48,374 nucleotides of DNA from NCBI RefSeq assembly GCF_000514775.1, contig NZ_AZWO01000039.1, positions 138 through 48,511 on the forward strand, given 5' to 3'. Position 1 is the stretch's first letter. Each line of letters begins with the position of its first letter. The notes under the pieces were generated by a model. The model did no database searches. It was given only the letters and a program-made list of their open reading frames with translations, and was not told the DNA's origin. The position numbers were made by a program, and so were the translations under genes. This document shows positions 15,870-24,427 of this stretch, one piece after another. The stretch comes from Salinispora pacifica CNR114. GTDB lineage: Bacteria > Actinomycetota > Actinomycetes > Mycobacteriales > Micromonosporaceae.

Positions 15870-17147
15870 ATGCTGGGTAGGATCCGAATCCCTCTTCTTT
15901 CCGCCTATCGCCCTGTTCTCACCGACGGCCGGTACTCCAGACTGATCTTCGCTTCCGCTGTTTCCTTCCTTGGCGACGGCATGGCACTCGTAGGAATACC
16001 GTGGTTGGCGATACAACTGGCACAGCCGGATCAAGGGGGAGTTGTCGCTGGACTGTCGCTGGCGGCGTATACGCTGCCCGGCGCCCTTGGAGCTCTCGTG
16101 CTTGGCCGGTGGTTCGGCGGCATGAGCGCACAGAAGTTGGTCGGCGCAAGCACCGGCCTGCGAACTCTTGGGCTGGCAACAATTGTCGCGCTGGCCGCTG
16201 CCGACCAACTCAACGCCTTCTCCTACATTGCCCTCCTAGCCGTTTCGTCTCTCTTTTCAGCGTGGGGGAACGCGGGTCTGTACACTATTGTCAGCCAGTT
16301 GTTCGCCGATGGTCGTCAACTTCCCGCGAATGCTCTACTCAGCGTATCCCAGCAGGTCAGCATCATCATCGGCCCGGCAATTGCTGGCATGATCCTGCTG
16401 AAGCTGGACGGCTCGGCAATCCTCGCAGTCAATGCGATCTCATACCTGCTTCTTCTCACCACGGTCGCCCGCCTGAAGCTTCCGCAACAACCGGCGGTAG
16501 CTCGACGGGCTGGCGTCGTGGCCGGCTTCCGGATACTCGCGCGGCGACCCCAACTGGTTTCCCTGTTGCTGGTCACGGCCGCCTTCTTCTTCCTGTACGG
16601 CCCGGTCGAGGTTGGGCTTCCGCTCTATGTCGCCGGCAACCTGGCTGGCAGCGGCCAACTACTCGGAGCATTTTGGACCGCATTCGGTATCGGCGCGGTG
16701 ATCGGCGGTTTCGCCGGCGGCGCCTTGGCCCGCGCGCCCAGATGGCCGGCTGTGATCGCCATCATCTTCGGCTGGGGTCTAGCCCTCCTCCCCTTCGGCA
16801 TCACCGACAACACCTCAGCAACCATGACCTCGTTCGCCCTCGGCGGATTGATCTACGGCCCATTTCCAGCGTTCACTATTTCTCTTTTTCAGCAGGCCGC
16901 AGAGGCTTCTGAACTTACCTCCATCCTGGCAGCCCGGTCCGCCGTCACCACCACGGCAACACCTTTGGGTGCGGCGCTCGGCGGCCCACTGGTCACGCTT
17001 TGGGGCGCCGCTGACACATTGCTGTATTCCGGCATCGCCACGATTGTGCTCGCGGCGCTCGTCACCGCGTCGATGCTATTTCTCAGAGGACGTGCCCGGT
17101 CACAGTGGGCGCGACGATCCGGTCATCGGGCGCTTGGTTCCGGGTAG
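15870..17147 (+). CDS. MFS transporter (MFS_3-like exporter)
   Basis: This 425-residue membrane protein has about twelve hydrophobic segments. It starts with LIFASAVSFLGDGMALVGIPWLAIQLA, the first helix pattern of the MFS_3/enterobactin exporter group, and has GALGALVLGRWFGG in the loop 2-3 region. The coding sequence is visibly less GC-rich and less third-position biased than its neighbours, which may mean later acquisition. The ribosome binding site is weak (GGAACC before ATG 15870). Its last 25 bases overlap the convergent SMP-30 gene. The substrate is unknown; drug export is the usual role. Confidence 0.82.
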   Translation: MLGRIRIPLLSAYRPVLTDGRYSRLIFASAVSFLGDGMALVGIPWLAIQLAQPDQGGVVAGLSLAAYTLPGALGALVLGRWFGGMSAQKLVGASTGLRTLGLATIVALAAADQLNAFSYIALLAVSSLFSAWGNAGLYTIVSQLFADGRQLPANALLSVSQQVSIIIGPAIAGMILLKLDGSAILAVNAISYLLLLTTVARLKLPQQPAVARRAGVVAGFRILARRPQLVSLLLVTAAFFFLYGPVEVGLPLYVAGNLAGSGQLLGAFWTAFGIGAVIGGFAGGALARAPRWPAVIAIIFGWGLALLPFGITDNTSATMTSFALGGLIYGPFPAFTISLFQQAAEASELTSILAARSAVTTTATPLGAALGGPLVTLWGAADTLLYSGIATIVLAALVTASMLFLRGRARSQWARRSGHRALGSG

Positions 17148-18046
17148 CGGGCGCCGTTGAAGGTGACCCGCAGCGCGTACACCGACCGGCCCGCGGTGAG
17201 GTAGAGCTGGTTGCGTTTCGGCCCACCGAAGGTGAGATTGGCGGCCGGCTCGGGCAGGAGCAACTTCCCGATGAGGCTGCCATCGGGAGCGAAGCAGTGC
17301 ACGCCGTCCCAGGCCGCAGCCCAGACCCGACCGGCGTCATCGACGCGCAGCCCGTCGAAGCGTCCGTAGTCACACTCGGCGAAGATCTTGCCCCCGCTGA
17401 GGGTCCCGTCGGCGGTGACGTCGAAGACCCGGATGTGGCTGGGTTCCTGTCGGGTATCGACGATGAACAGCTGTTGTTCGTCCGGTGAGAACGCCAGACC
17501 GTTGGGGCGGAAGAAGTCGTCCGCGACCACCCGCAGCTCCCCGGTGCGGGGGTCCAGCCGAAACACGTAGCACGAGCCACCGAACTCGGGCTCGGCTTTG
17601 TTGCCCTCGTAGTCGCTGTTGATGCCGTAGCTCGGGTCGGTGAACCAGATCGTGCCGTCGGCCCGGACCACCACGTCGTTGGGGCTGTTGAGCCGCTTGC
17701 CGGTGTAGCGATCTGCCAGCACGGTGATCGTCCCGTCGTGCTCGGTGCGGGTCACCCGCCGGTTTCCCTGTTCGCAGGTGATCAACCGGCCCTGCCGATC
17801 GATCGTGTTGCCGTTGGCGTAGCCGGAGGGCTGGCGAAACACCCCAACCGCGCCGGTGGTCTCGTCCCAGCGCAGCAGCCGATCGTTGGGGATGTCGCTC
17901 CACACCAGGTAGCGCCCCGCCGCGAAGTAGGCCGGGCCTTCCGACTTCCGCGCGTCACCGTGCAGGACGGTCAGGACGAAGTCACCGTCGAGGTCCCGGA
18001 AGCGCTCATCCAGCAGTCGGAACTCAGCAGGGACTGTGTCAGGCAT
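17123..18046 (-). CDS. SMP-30/gluconolactonase family hydrolase
   Basis: This is a six-bladed beta-propeller sugar lactonase of 307 residues from ATG 18046, which has GAGGAGG five bases upstream. Key pieces are the metal-binding Glu in ARKSEGPAYF, LNSPNDVVVRADGTIWFTDPSYG with the Asn, and FRPNGLAFSPDEQQLFIVDT with Asn and Asp ligands. Members hydrolyse gluconolactone or related lactones. An AsnC/Lrp-type regulator is divergent 95 bases away and probably controls it. Its 3' end runs 25 bases into the convergent MFS gene. Confidence 0.9.
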   Translation of the reverse strand: MPDTVPAEFRLLDERFRDLDGDFVLTVLHGDARKSEGPAYFAAGRYLVWSDIPNDRLLRWDETTGAVGVFRQPSGYANGNTIDRQGRLITCEQGNRRVTRTEHDGTITVLADRYTGKRLNSPNDVVVRADGTIWFTDPSYGINSDYEGNKAEPEFGGSCYVFRLDPRTGELRVVADDFFRPNGLAFSPDEQQLFIVDTRQEPSHIRVFDVTADGTLSGGKIFAECDYGRFDGLRVDDAGRVWAAAWDGVHCFAPDGSLIGKLLLPEPAANLTFGGPKRNQLYLTAGRSVYALRVTFNGARYPEPSAR

Positions 18047-18141
18047 ATTGGCCTCCTCGCCAGATGTTGTTCTACAGCAAAGCCTGCCTTCCGAATCTGA
18101 TATGGTCAAGTCGTCGCCGTTCCGATCCCGATGGGTGTTCG

Positions 18142-18594
18142 ATGCTTGACGATATTGACCGCGTCCTGGTAGCCCGCCTGCAGCAGGACGCGACCCAGTC
18201 CTACGCGGCCCTCGGCGCGGCCGTTGACCTGTCCGCGGGTTCGGCGCACGAACGCGTACGCAAGCTGCGCGAACGGGGCGTGATCCGGCGTACCACCGTT
18301 GACGTCGATCCGGCCGCTGTCAGCCGGGACGTGCTCGCCTACGTGATGCTCGGTGCCGACGAGTGGATGGGCGACGCGGCCACCCGGGACGCGCTCACGG
18401 CCATTCCCGAGATCCAGGAGGCACACATCATCGCCGGCACGGCGAGCGTGCTGGTGAAGGTTCGCACCGCCACCACCCAAGACCTGCAAGCCCTGCTGAG
18501 ACGCCTCTTCGCCATCGACGGCGTCACCAGCACCCAAACCATCGTCGTCCTGGAATCGTTCTTCGAACGGCCGATCAGCGTTGACCCGGATTGA
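18142..18594 (+). CDS. Lrp/AsnC-family transcriptional regulator
   Basis: From ATG 18142 the protein has 150 residues: the HTH DDIDRVLVARLQQDATQSYAALGAAVDLSAGSAHERVRKLRERGVI, then a RAM ligand-binding domain ending in TQTIVVLESFFERPIS. This is the normal single-copy Lrp architecture. An upstream in-frame ATG at 18064 would add a Cys/Arg-rich extension and is rejected. It is divergent from the lactonase gene, so the 95-base region between them is its likely operator. Its 3' end lies seven bases from the convergent MFS gene. Confidence 0.9.
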   Translation: MLDDIDRVLVARLQQDATQSYAALGAAVDLSAGSAHERVRKLRERGVIRRTTVDVDPAAVSRDVLAYVMLGADEWMGDAATRDALTAIPEIQEAHIIAGTASVLVKVRTATTQDLQALLRRLFAIDGVTSTQTIVVLESFFERPISVDPD

Positions 18595-18601
18595 ACGGCG
18601 T

Positions 18602-19909
18602 TCACACCTGCTGCTCCGCCTCCCGCTCGGCAGCGTCAATCGCACTGTCGGTGACCCAGAACAAGCCAATGACCAGGCTGAGCGCCAACACACCCATGAC
18701 CGCGAAGACCACGCGCAGGCCGAGCAACTCCGCCAGCAGACCGCCGGTGAGCGCACCGAGGGGCATGCCGCCCCAGGCCAGCATCCGGTAACCGCTGTTG
18801 ACCCGGCCCAGCAACCGGTCGGGGGTGATCCGTTGGCGGAGCGAAATCGTGATCACATTCCAGGTGGCGACCAGAACCCCGCCCCCCAGATAGACCGCGC
18901 CCACCACGAACGGGTTGGCGCTCAACGCCGGCACACCGACAACTACCGCGGCGACGACGACTGCCACGCCGAGGGTGGCGGAGCGACCCAGCCGTCGCTC
19001 AATCGCCCCCGCGACCAACGAGCCGAGCACAATGCCGACGGCCAGGGTCGCGAGCAGCAGCCCGTACCCCGACTCGGTGAGCCCCATCGCCGATTCGGGA
19101 CCGACCGCGTAGAGCGGCAGCACCGCGACAACCGCGCTCATCGTGAAGTTGCTGACCCCCACCATCACCGCCATGGTGCGCAGCAGTTGGTGTCGCCAGA
19201 GGAACCGGAGGCCCTCCGCGATGTCCCGACGCAGGCTGCTCGGCGCGTCCCGTTCGACCCGGAACCGGCCGCGGATGAGGAGTAACGCCGCGACCGCGAC
19301 CGCCCACAGCCCCGCCGGCCCCGCCACCGCCACCGCCACGCTCGCGGAGACCAGGAACCCCGCCAGGGGTGGGCCAACGAACTGGTTGGCCGTCAGCTCG
19401 ACCGCGTGCAGTCGCCCGTTGGCGCGCGGCAGCGCGTCCCGCGACACCACCTGCGGCAGGATCGACTGGGCCGAGGTGTCATAGAGCGTCTCGGCGACGC
19501 CGGCGCCGAACGCCACCGCGTAGAGCAGCCAGATCGACGCCGCATCCAGGGCCGCGGCCAGCGCCATCACCCCGAACAACACCGCACGCACCGCGTTGGC
19601 GGCCGCCATCACCCGGCGGCGGTCCCACCGGTCGGCCAACGCGCCGGCCGGCAGCGCGAAGAACAGCCACGGCAGGCTGAACGCCATCGCCACCCCGGCC
19701 ACCCGCATCGGTGAATCCGTCAAGCTGACCGCGACCAGCGGCAGCGCAAGTTTGACGATCCCGTCGGCGAGGTTCGACGCCGCGGACGCGGACCACAGCT
19801 GCCAGAACGGGGTGCCCAGCTTCTCGGCATCCCGACGCCGAGCAGCCAGGTGGCCCGCTGGGCCCGGCGTTCTCCGGTCATCCGTACGGGGAGGATCGCC
19901 AATCGTCAC
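18602..19909 (-). CDS. MFS transporter (MFS_3/EntS-like)
   Basis: This 435-residue exporter-type MFS protein begins, after a short polar N-terminus, with FWQLWSASAASNLADGIVKLALPLVAVSLT, and the loop 2-3 motif is GALADRWDRRRVM. About twelve membrane helices are evident, and the C-terminal half has RVNSGYRMLAWGGMPLGAL. It starts at GTG 19909 with no strong ribosome binding site. GTTCTCAGAAC (19918-19928), a small palindrome just upstream, may be an operator. The substrate is not predictable. Confidence 0.85.
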   Translation of the reverse strand: MTIGDPPRTDDRRTPGPAGHLAARRRDAEKLGTPFWQLWSASAASNLADGIVKLALPLVAVSLTDSPMRVAGVAMAFSLPWLFFALPAGALADRWDRRRVMAAANAVRAVLFGVMALAAALDAASIWLLYAVAFGAGVAETLYDTSAQSILPQVVSRDALPRANGRLHAVELTANQFVGPPLAGFLVSASVAVAVAGPAGLWAVAVAALLLIRGRFRVERDAPSSLRRDIAEGLRFLWRHQLLRTMAVMVGVSNFTMSAVVAVLPLYAVGPESAMGLTESGYGLLLATLAVGIVLGSLVAGAIERRLGRSATLGVAVVVAAVVVGVPALSANPFVVGAVYLGGGVLVATWNVITISLRQRITPDRLLGRVNSGYRMLAWGGMPLGALTGGLLAELLGLRVVFAVMGVLALSLVIGLFWVTDSAIDAAEREAEQQV

Positions 19910-19996
19910 CCGGGGATGTTCTCAGAACGGCCACCTGGCTCGCTGCCCCCAACCAGGCGGGAGATCGACCACCGACGCACGGTGTGCGAAGCCGGC

Positions 19997-21025
19997 CTAC
20001 TCGAAGGTCACCCGCAGTTGACGCAGCAGGCCACCGTAGTCCTCGTCGTCGTCTCCGATGAAGATCGGAAGTGAGCCGGCGACCAGTCCCACGCCTTCGA
20101 TTTTGAGGCCCGAGCTGCGCGCCAGTTGCTGGGGTGGCTCGACCGGACGCAGCCGCACGCCGCTGCGTCCCTCCTCCCGGACCGTCGCCGCGCGATACAC
20201 CGCGCTGTCAAAGGGGCCGAGGTCACCCGGGTCGTACGCGGACGAGACGTAGACGTTGCCCCACCGGTCGATGTCCATGCCCGAGGCGGGTCGTCCATCC
20301 GGTGGTTCGGGTGCCGTGAAGGGAACCGAGGTCCACCGCCGACCGAACTGGATCTCGCCGTCCTCGGACACCTTCAGGCGAGTCATGTGGATGAAGGTGG
20401 TGTCCCGACCCTCCGCCCGCTCGGCGTAGACGAAGTAGTCCTCTCCGCGGATCGTCGCCACGGCCGTCGCCTCGACGTTCACCAGCGGCTCGGGCGTCTC
20501 GGGCCACGGCACCGCGCTCACGATCTCGACGTTGAGGTCCCGGTCCCACCGGGCGAGATAGATCGTGGGGTTGGGGTCGACACCGTCGGCGTTGCTCTCC
20601 GCCAGCAGGGCCGCGTTCCGGCCGGGCAGGCGGGCGATGCTTTCGAGATCATTCGGCACCCCACGACCGGGGAAGTCGACATCGAGTTCGTCAACGATGA
20701 TGCCGTTCGGGTCGACGGGCGTCCGCACGATCGAGAGTCGCGGCAGGTCGCGCTCCGCATCGTTGTCCCGGGTGTCGTGGCAGACCAGGAAGACCTCCTG
20801 CACCACCCCGTCGCTCTCCTCGGTGGTGAGCCAGGCGATGCCGCTGAACTCGCGGGGTGCCCGGATCTCGAGCCGCTCGGTCGAGGAAGCGTCAACCGCC
20901 TCCCGGGCCGGTGGGCTGTCCGCCCCGGGTTGGCGCTGCGCCAGACTCGGTGTGGCGGGCGCGAGCAGGCTCAGTCCGGTGGCGACCGGCAGCAGCCCGC
21001 AGGCGATGAACCGACGGCGAATCAT
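19997..21025 (-). CDS. Secreted protein of unknown function
   Basis: The 342-residue product has a clear Sec signal peptide (MIRRRFIACGLLPVATGLSLLAPATPSLA, cleavage after Ala 29). The mature part contains repeated segments with small residues and aromatic-Asp patterns, such as IARLPGRNAALLAESN and SGMDIDRWGNVYVSSAYDPG, which look like beta-propeller blades. The C-terminus GLLRQLRVTFE ends without an anchor. A phytase- or esterase-like propeller is the best structural guess, but I do not recognise the family. It lies 110 bases downstream of luxS on the same strand. Confidence 0.75.
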   Translation of the reverse strand: MIRRRFIACGLLPVATGLSLLAPATPSLAQRQPGADSPPAREAVDASSTERLEIRAPREFSGIAWLTTEESDGVVQEVFLVCHDTRDNDAERDLPRLSIVRTPVDPNGIIVDELDVDFPGRGVPNDLESIARLPGRNAALLAESNADGVDPNPTIYLARWDRDLNVEIVSAVPWPETPEPLVNVEATAVATIRGEDYFVYAERAEGRDTTFIHMTRLKVSEDGEIQFGRRWTSVPFTAPEPPDGRPASGMDIDRWGNVYVSSAYDPGDLGPFDSAVYRAATVREEGRSGVRLRPVEPPQQLARSSGLKIEGVGLVAGSLPIFIGDDDEDYGGLLRQLRVTFE

Positions 21026-21135
21026 TCGTCCCCCTCAAGCGGCGGGCACGACCGCCGGACCCGCCAGGGACAAAAGTAGAATCATTCTCGCCTTCTTGCG
21101 GGCCGTTCCTCCCCCGTTACCACCAAGGTGTCGGC

Positions 21136-21639
21136 TCACTGGCCCGCTGCGAGTTCCCGCAGGTCTGCCGCGCTCACCTCATGGGCGTCCGGACCCGGAT
21201 CCCCCCACTGATCCCGCTTCGCGAGCAGTTGTGCGGCGAGTTCCTGCGCGCCCACCAAGGCGTGGTACTCCGCCGAGCCACATTGGATAGCGTTCGCGAG
21301 CGGCACCTCGGTGGCGTCCTCGATGGAGCGCAGGCCGGCGGCGATGACCTCAGCCAGGTCGTCGAAGCTCCACGGGCCCACCGTCCAGACGTACAAGCCG
21401 GTCATGCAGCCCATCGGCGCGACGTTCATGATCGTAGGGTGATGTTGCCGTACGTAGGTGCCGAGAAAGTGTTCAAGTGTGTGCATGACCGGGCCCGGCA
21501 CCTGGGACGCGTTCGGCTGCGCCACCCGGAAGTCCCAGAGCGCGACCGGCTGGCTCGTGCCGGGCACCGTCTGCTCGTTGACGATCCGCAGGTAGGGCGG
21601 CACCACGTACCGATGATCCAAATCGTGTGACTGCGGCAT
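21136..21639 (-). CDS. luxS: S-ribosylhomocysteine lyase LuxS
   Basis: LuxS cleaves S-ribosylhomocysteine to homocysteine and DPD, the precursor of autoinducer-2. The 167-residue product has the metal-binding motif HTLEH near residue 53, the active-site Cys in PMGCMTGLY near 78, and a Cys ligand in the later QCGSAEYHAL block. The usual GCRTGFY is GCMTGLY, so the Arg next to the catalytic Cys is replaced by Met. ATG 21639 is preceded by AGGAG at eight bases. LuxS needs the nucleosidase Pfs/MTAN for substrate, and that gene is not here. Homocysteine made here could feed MetH, also in this window. LuxS is uncommon in this bacterial group. Confidence 0.9.
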   Translation of the reverse strand: MPQSHDLDHRYVVPPYLRIVNEQTVPGTSQPVALWDFRVAQPNASQVPGPVMHTLEHFLGTYVRQHHPTIMNVAPMGCMTGLYVWTVGPWSFDDLAEVIAAGLRSIEDATEVPLANAIQCGSAEYHALVGAQELAAQLLAKRDQWGDPGPDAHEVSAADLRELAAGQ

Positions 21640-21700
21640 AGCCAGGACTCCTAGGTCACTCCCAAGGCGGACTCGCCCTCAGCCTAGGAGGAATGCGCGC

Positions 21701-22879
21701 TCATGCTGCCCGCTTCCGGTCAAGCCGGTCGCCGCTCCGGACCACCTCCGAAATCAAACTGGCCATGTCGGTGGCGCTGCCAACGGGAAGAGCCGGGCTG
21801 GCCGCCGCGCCGGTCAGCTCCGTCAGCACCGGCGCCAGCTCGGCAGCGGTCGTGACATAGGTGGTGAGCCCCGCCTCGGCGAGCAGCTCCGCGTTGGCCC
21901 GACCATGCCCAGAAATCGGCCGATAGGTGACGGTGGGTAGCCCACCGGCCAGCGACTGCTGAAAGGTGAGCCCGCCGGCGTTCTCCACCACCACATCAAC
22001 CGCCCGCATCAGGGTGGGCATGTCCTCGACCCAGCCCAGGACGTGTCCGGGAAAGGCACTCAGGCGCTGGCGCAGCCGGACGTTGCGCCCACACGCTACG
22101 ACGGGGGTGACGCAGCCGGCGGCGAGCACATCCCGAGCGGTACGGGCCACGTCGCCCACCCCCCAGGAGCCGGCGACGATCAAGGCCAGCCGCTCCTGCT
22201 CGGGCAGGCCGAAACGGGCCCGAGCCGTACGCTGGCAGGCCGTCGCCGACGCGGCGAACTCGGCGGAGATCAGCGGATCGACCACCCGGACGTCAGCGGC
22301 CCCACGCGCCGCCGCCTGCCGCTGTGTCCCGTCGTGAACGACGCAGTAGGTGTCGACCCCCGGCGAGATCCAGATCGGGTGGACGACGAAATCCGTGACG
22401 TAGCTGAGCACCGGCACGGTGAGCTGCCCCGTGCCGCGCATCGGGCCGAGTAGCTGGTTGGCGAATGGGTGTGTCGTCACCACCAGGCAGGTGTCCGCCG
22501 ATATCCGCGACAGCATCCGCGGTACGGCCGCCCGCAGCGCGGCCCGGAACGCCCGGACCATCGACGACGACCGGTCGGTGAACCGGAAGAGCGCGTCGTA
22601 GCTCCAGGGAAACCGCTGGAGCATGGTGCGGTAGCCCTCCCGGACGAGCCGGTGCAGCGGCCGGGGCAGGGCCGCGAAGAAGTTGAGCTGCTCCACGACG
22701 ACTCCATCGCCGGCGAGCCGGGCGGCGAGTTCGGCCGCGGCGGCGTCGTGGCCCGCGCCGATGTCGGCGGAGACGACCAGGATCCGCAGCTGGCCCTGGC
22801 GGCCGTCGAGGTCGTCGCGACCGGCACCAATCGGGGACGTACCGCCGCGCGGACCTCTCCCGCCCGGCCGTGGCTTCAC
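21701..22879 (-). CDS. Glycosyltransferase, MGDG-synthase/MurG-like (GT28)
   Basis: This is a 392-residue GT-B fold enzyme. The N-terminal domain begins LRILVVSADIGAGHDAAAAELA, the GAGH motif of monogalactosyl-diacylglycerol synthase-type transferases. The C-terminal donor site is VVENAGGLTFQQSLAGGLPTVTY followed by GHGRANAELLAEAGL. Such enzymes add sugars to diacylglycerol or lipid acceptors at the membrane. GTG 22879 lies nine bases after the deacetylase stop, so the two are co-transcribed, which points to glycolipid or envelope glycan work. Confidence 0.85.
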   Translation of the reverse strand: MKPRPGGRGPRGGTSPIGAGRDDLDGRQGQLRILVVSADIGAGHDAAAAELAARLAGDGVVVEQLNFFAALPRPLHRLVREGYRTMLQRFPWSYDALFRFTDRSSSMVRAFRAALRAAVPRMLSRISADTCLVVTTHPFANQLLGPMRGTGQLTVPVLSYVTDFVVHPIWISPGVDTYCVVHDGTQRQAAARGAADVRVVDPLISAEFAASATACQRTARARFGLPEQERLALIVAGSWGVGDVARTARDVLAAGCVTPVVACGRNVRLRQRLSAFPGHVLGWVEDMPTLMRAVDVVVENAGGLTFQQSLAGGLPTVTYRPISGHGRANAELLAEAGLTTYVTTAAELAPVLTELTGAAASPALPVGSATDMASLISEVVRSGDRLDRKRAA

Positions 22880-22888
22880 CGGCTGCGG

Positions 22889-23782
22889 TTACCCACCCGG
22901 TACGTCGCCATGCCCCGGTCGTGCCCGGACCGGTGTGCGCCACGCCCCGGGCTCCCGGGCCGCCTCGGTCTCCTCGTGTGCGCCGAGCGTCCCGATGGTC
23001 AGCTCCCGCTCCTGGGCCCAGCTCACGAGGCGAGGCAGGACAGCCAGGGCACCTCGCCAGGCACCCGGGCTGGACGCATGATCCGAATCATGTAGCAACA
23101 GCGTGCCGCCACCGTCGAGATCCTTCACGATGGTTGCCCAGATCGACGCCGGAGACCGTGTCACGTCCCAGTCGCGTCCCCAGGCGGTCCAGAGGCGGGG
23201 GGTCAGGCCCAGCCGCCGGCAAGCCAGCAGCGCCGGCAGCGTCAGTACCCCGTATGGCGGCCGGTACCACAACGGCTCGGCTCCGGTGACCGCCGCGACG
23301 GTATCCCGAGCGCGGGCAATATCAGCGTAGGTCGCGGCAGGTGATCGGCACAGCAGGTTCCGGTGCTCCCATCCGTGCACCGCGAGCTCATGCCCGGCCG
23401 CCGCCATTTCCCGACCGAGTCCCGGATCACGGTCGAGCAGCGTGCCGAGCAGAAAGAACGTCGCCCGCAGCTCGGCATGCTCCAACGCCCGCAGAAACCG
23501 GGTGGTGGAGGCACGGCGTGGCCCGTCGTCGAAGGTCAACGCGATCCGGCTGGCCGCACCCACCCCCGCCAGCCGGGGCCAATACCGGCGCCGCAGCGCT
23601 CCGCTGGCGGTGACCACCGGCAGCGCGTGCACCACCGCCCCGCCCGCGGCGACGGCGGCCGTCCCCGCCAACCAACGCCGAAGTTCGGGCCCCCCGACCC
23701 GGACGCCACCTGCCACGACGCCACCTGCCACGGCGTTCCGATACCCGCTTCGGACCCCGCTACCCGCTTCGGAACGGAGCAC
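22889..23782 (-). CDS. Polysaccharide deacetylase (NodB domain), membrane-anchored
   Basis: This 297-residue protein has a hydrophobic stretch (about residues 38-55) that could anchor it, then the NodB domain: LTFDDGP at 82-88 (catalytic Asp and metal Asp), HGWEHRN at 136-142 (metal His pair), RPPYG (about 174) and HDSDH near the C-terminus. All CE4 motifs are present, so deacetylation of N-acetylglucosamine in peptidoglycan or another glycan is expected. The first 30 residues include VAGGV-VAGGV from a 15-bp tandem repeat. GTG 23782 overlaps the preceding gene by 23 bases; a start further in is possible. Confidence 0.85.
   Translation of the reverse strand: MLRSEAGSGVRSGYRNAVAGGVVAGGVRVGGPELRRWLAGTAAVAAGGAVVHALPVVTASGALRRRYWPRLAGVGAASRIALTFDDGPRRASTTRFLRALEHAELRATFFLLGTLLDRDPGLGREMAAAGHELAVHGWEHRNLLCRSPAATYADIARARDTVAAVTGAEPLWYRPPYGVLTLPALLACRRLGLTPRLWTAWGRDWDVTRSPASIWATIVKDLDGGGTLLLHDSDHASSPGAWRGALAVLPRLVSWAQERELTIGTLGAHEETEAAREPGAWRTPVRARPGHGDVPGG
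23702..23731 (-). repeat. 15-bp tandem duplication in the deacetylase N-terminus
   Basis: GACGCCACCTGCCAC occurs twice in a row (23702-23716, 23717-23731), encoding the repeated VAGGV on the minus strand. Confidence 0.9.
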
Positions 23783-24224
23783 GGCTTTCGTCTGGGCGGC
23801 CTTGCGGTGATCGTCGTAGGCGGGCCAGCCAGCCGTCGGCCCAGTCGAGATGCGGGCAACCCTTGTTCGCGCACCGGGGGCAGGTCCGCCCTCCCCAGTG
23901 GCTACGGATGATCATTTCGATTCCGCGAAACACCAGGTCCAGGTCCAGGTCTCCCGACTCGAAGGCGCTGGATGTGGGGTGGTCGGGTTCCGCCCGCCAG
24001 CACCAGTCGACAAACCTCTCCCTGAGGTCCGGCCTGGTGCCGTTGAGCCGGGATAGCTGATCAGATGCCTCGGCCAAAAGCTTGCCCTGGTGGGCCAGCA
24101 GGGCGGACCTCCTGCCGCGATACTCATCCAACAACGCGAGCCGGGCGGGCTGGCAGGGCCAGTCGGCGCCGCAGGCCCGGCACCGCCAGAGCGGGCGCAT
24201 GGGGTCGTGTGCCTTTCTCACCAC
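23760..24224 (-). CDS. Cys-rich conserved hypothetical protein
   Basis: This 154-residue protein has two metal-site candidates: CRACGADWPC near residues 15-24 and CPRCANKGC near 115-123. Between them is a helical segment with RLNGTRPDLRERFVDWCWR. Relatives that begin MRPLW-CRxC-xWPC are widespread in actinomycetes and are sometimes labelled flavin reductase without support; I see no flavin motif. GTG 24224 overlaps the upstream small gene by 7 bases and the stop overlaps the deacetylase gene by 23 bases, so all are in one operon. ATG 24200 is an alternative start. Confidence 0.65.
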   Translation of the reverse strand: MVRKAHDPMRPLWRCRACGADWPCQPARLALLDEYRGRRSALLAHQGKLLAEASDQLSRLNGTRPDLRERFVDWCWRAEPDHPTSSAFESGDLDLDLVFRGIEMIIRSHWGGRTCPRCANKGCPHLDWADGWLARLRRSPQGRPDESRAPFRSG

Positions 24225-24382
24225 GACCGGCTCCCACGCGTGTCGTGGTCACGTAGGCAGCGCTTGAGGTCACCACACCGGGGGCACCAACTACCCGAAC
24301 GGCTCTTGGTCACCAGGCCCAGGACCACGCCAACGGCGAGCCCAACGACGACGGCAATAGCAGCGACAACCATCGATGCCAT
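24218..24382 (-). CDS. Small membrane protein with a CxxC tail (54 aa)
   Basis: This is a 54-residue frame from ATG 24382. A single membrane helix fills residues 4-24 (VVAAIAVVVGLAVGVVLGLV). It is followed by TKSRSGS and a small Cys motif WCPRCGDLKRC, then a basic tail. Its TGA overlaps the start of the next gene (7-base overlap), indicating translational coupling. The layout, one helix plus a zinc-knuckle-like cytoplasmic end, suggests a membrane adaptor. I recognise no named family. Confidence 0.6.
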   Translation of the reverse strand: MASMVVAAIAVVVGLAVGVVLGLVTKSRSGSWCPRCGDLKRCLRDHDTRGSRSW

Positions 24383-24427
24383 CTCAGTCTCGCCTGTCGG
24401 CGCTTCGGGCAGGCGGCTGGTGCGCGG

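Noticed and set aside
21648..21690. CTCCTAGG/CCTAGGAG inverted repeat before luxS
   Set aside because: The 27-base loop is long and the left arm includes the luxS ribosome binding site region; no regulator or riboswitch match.
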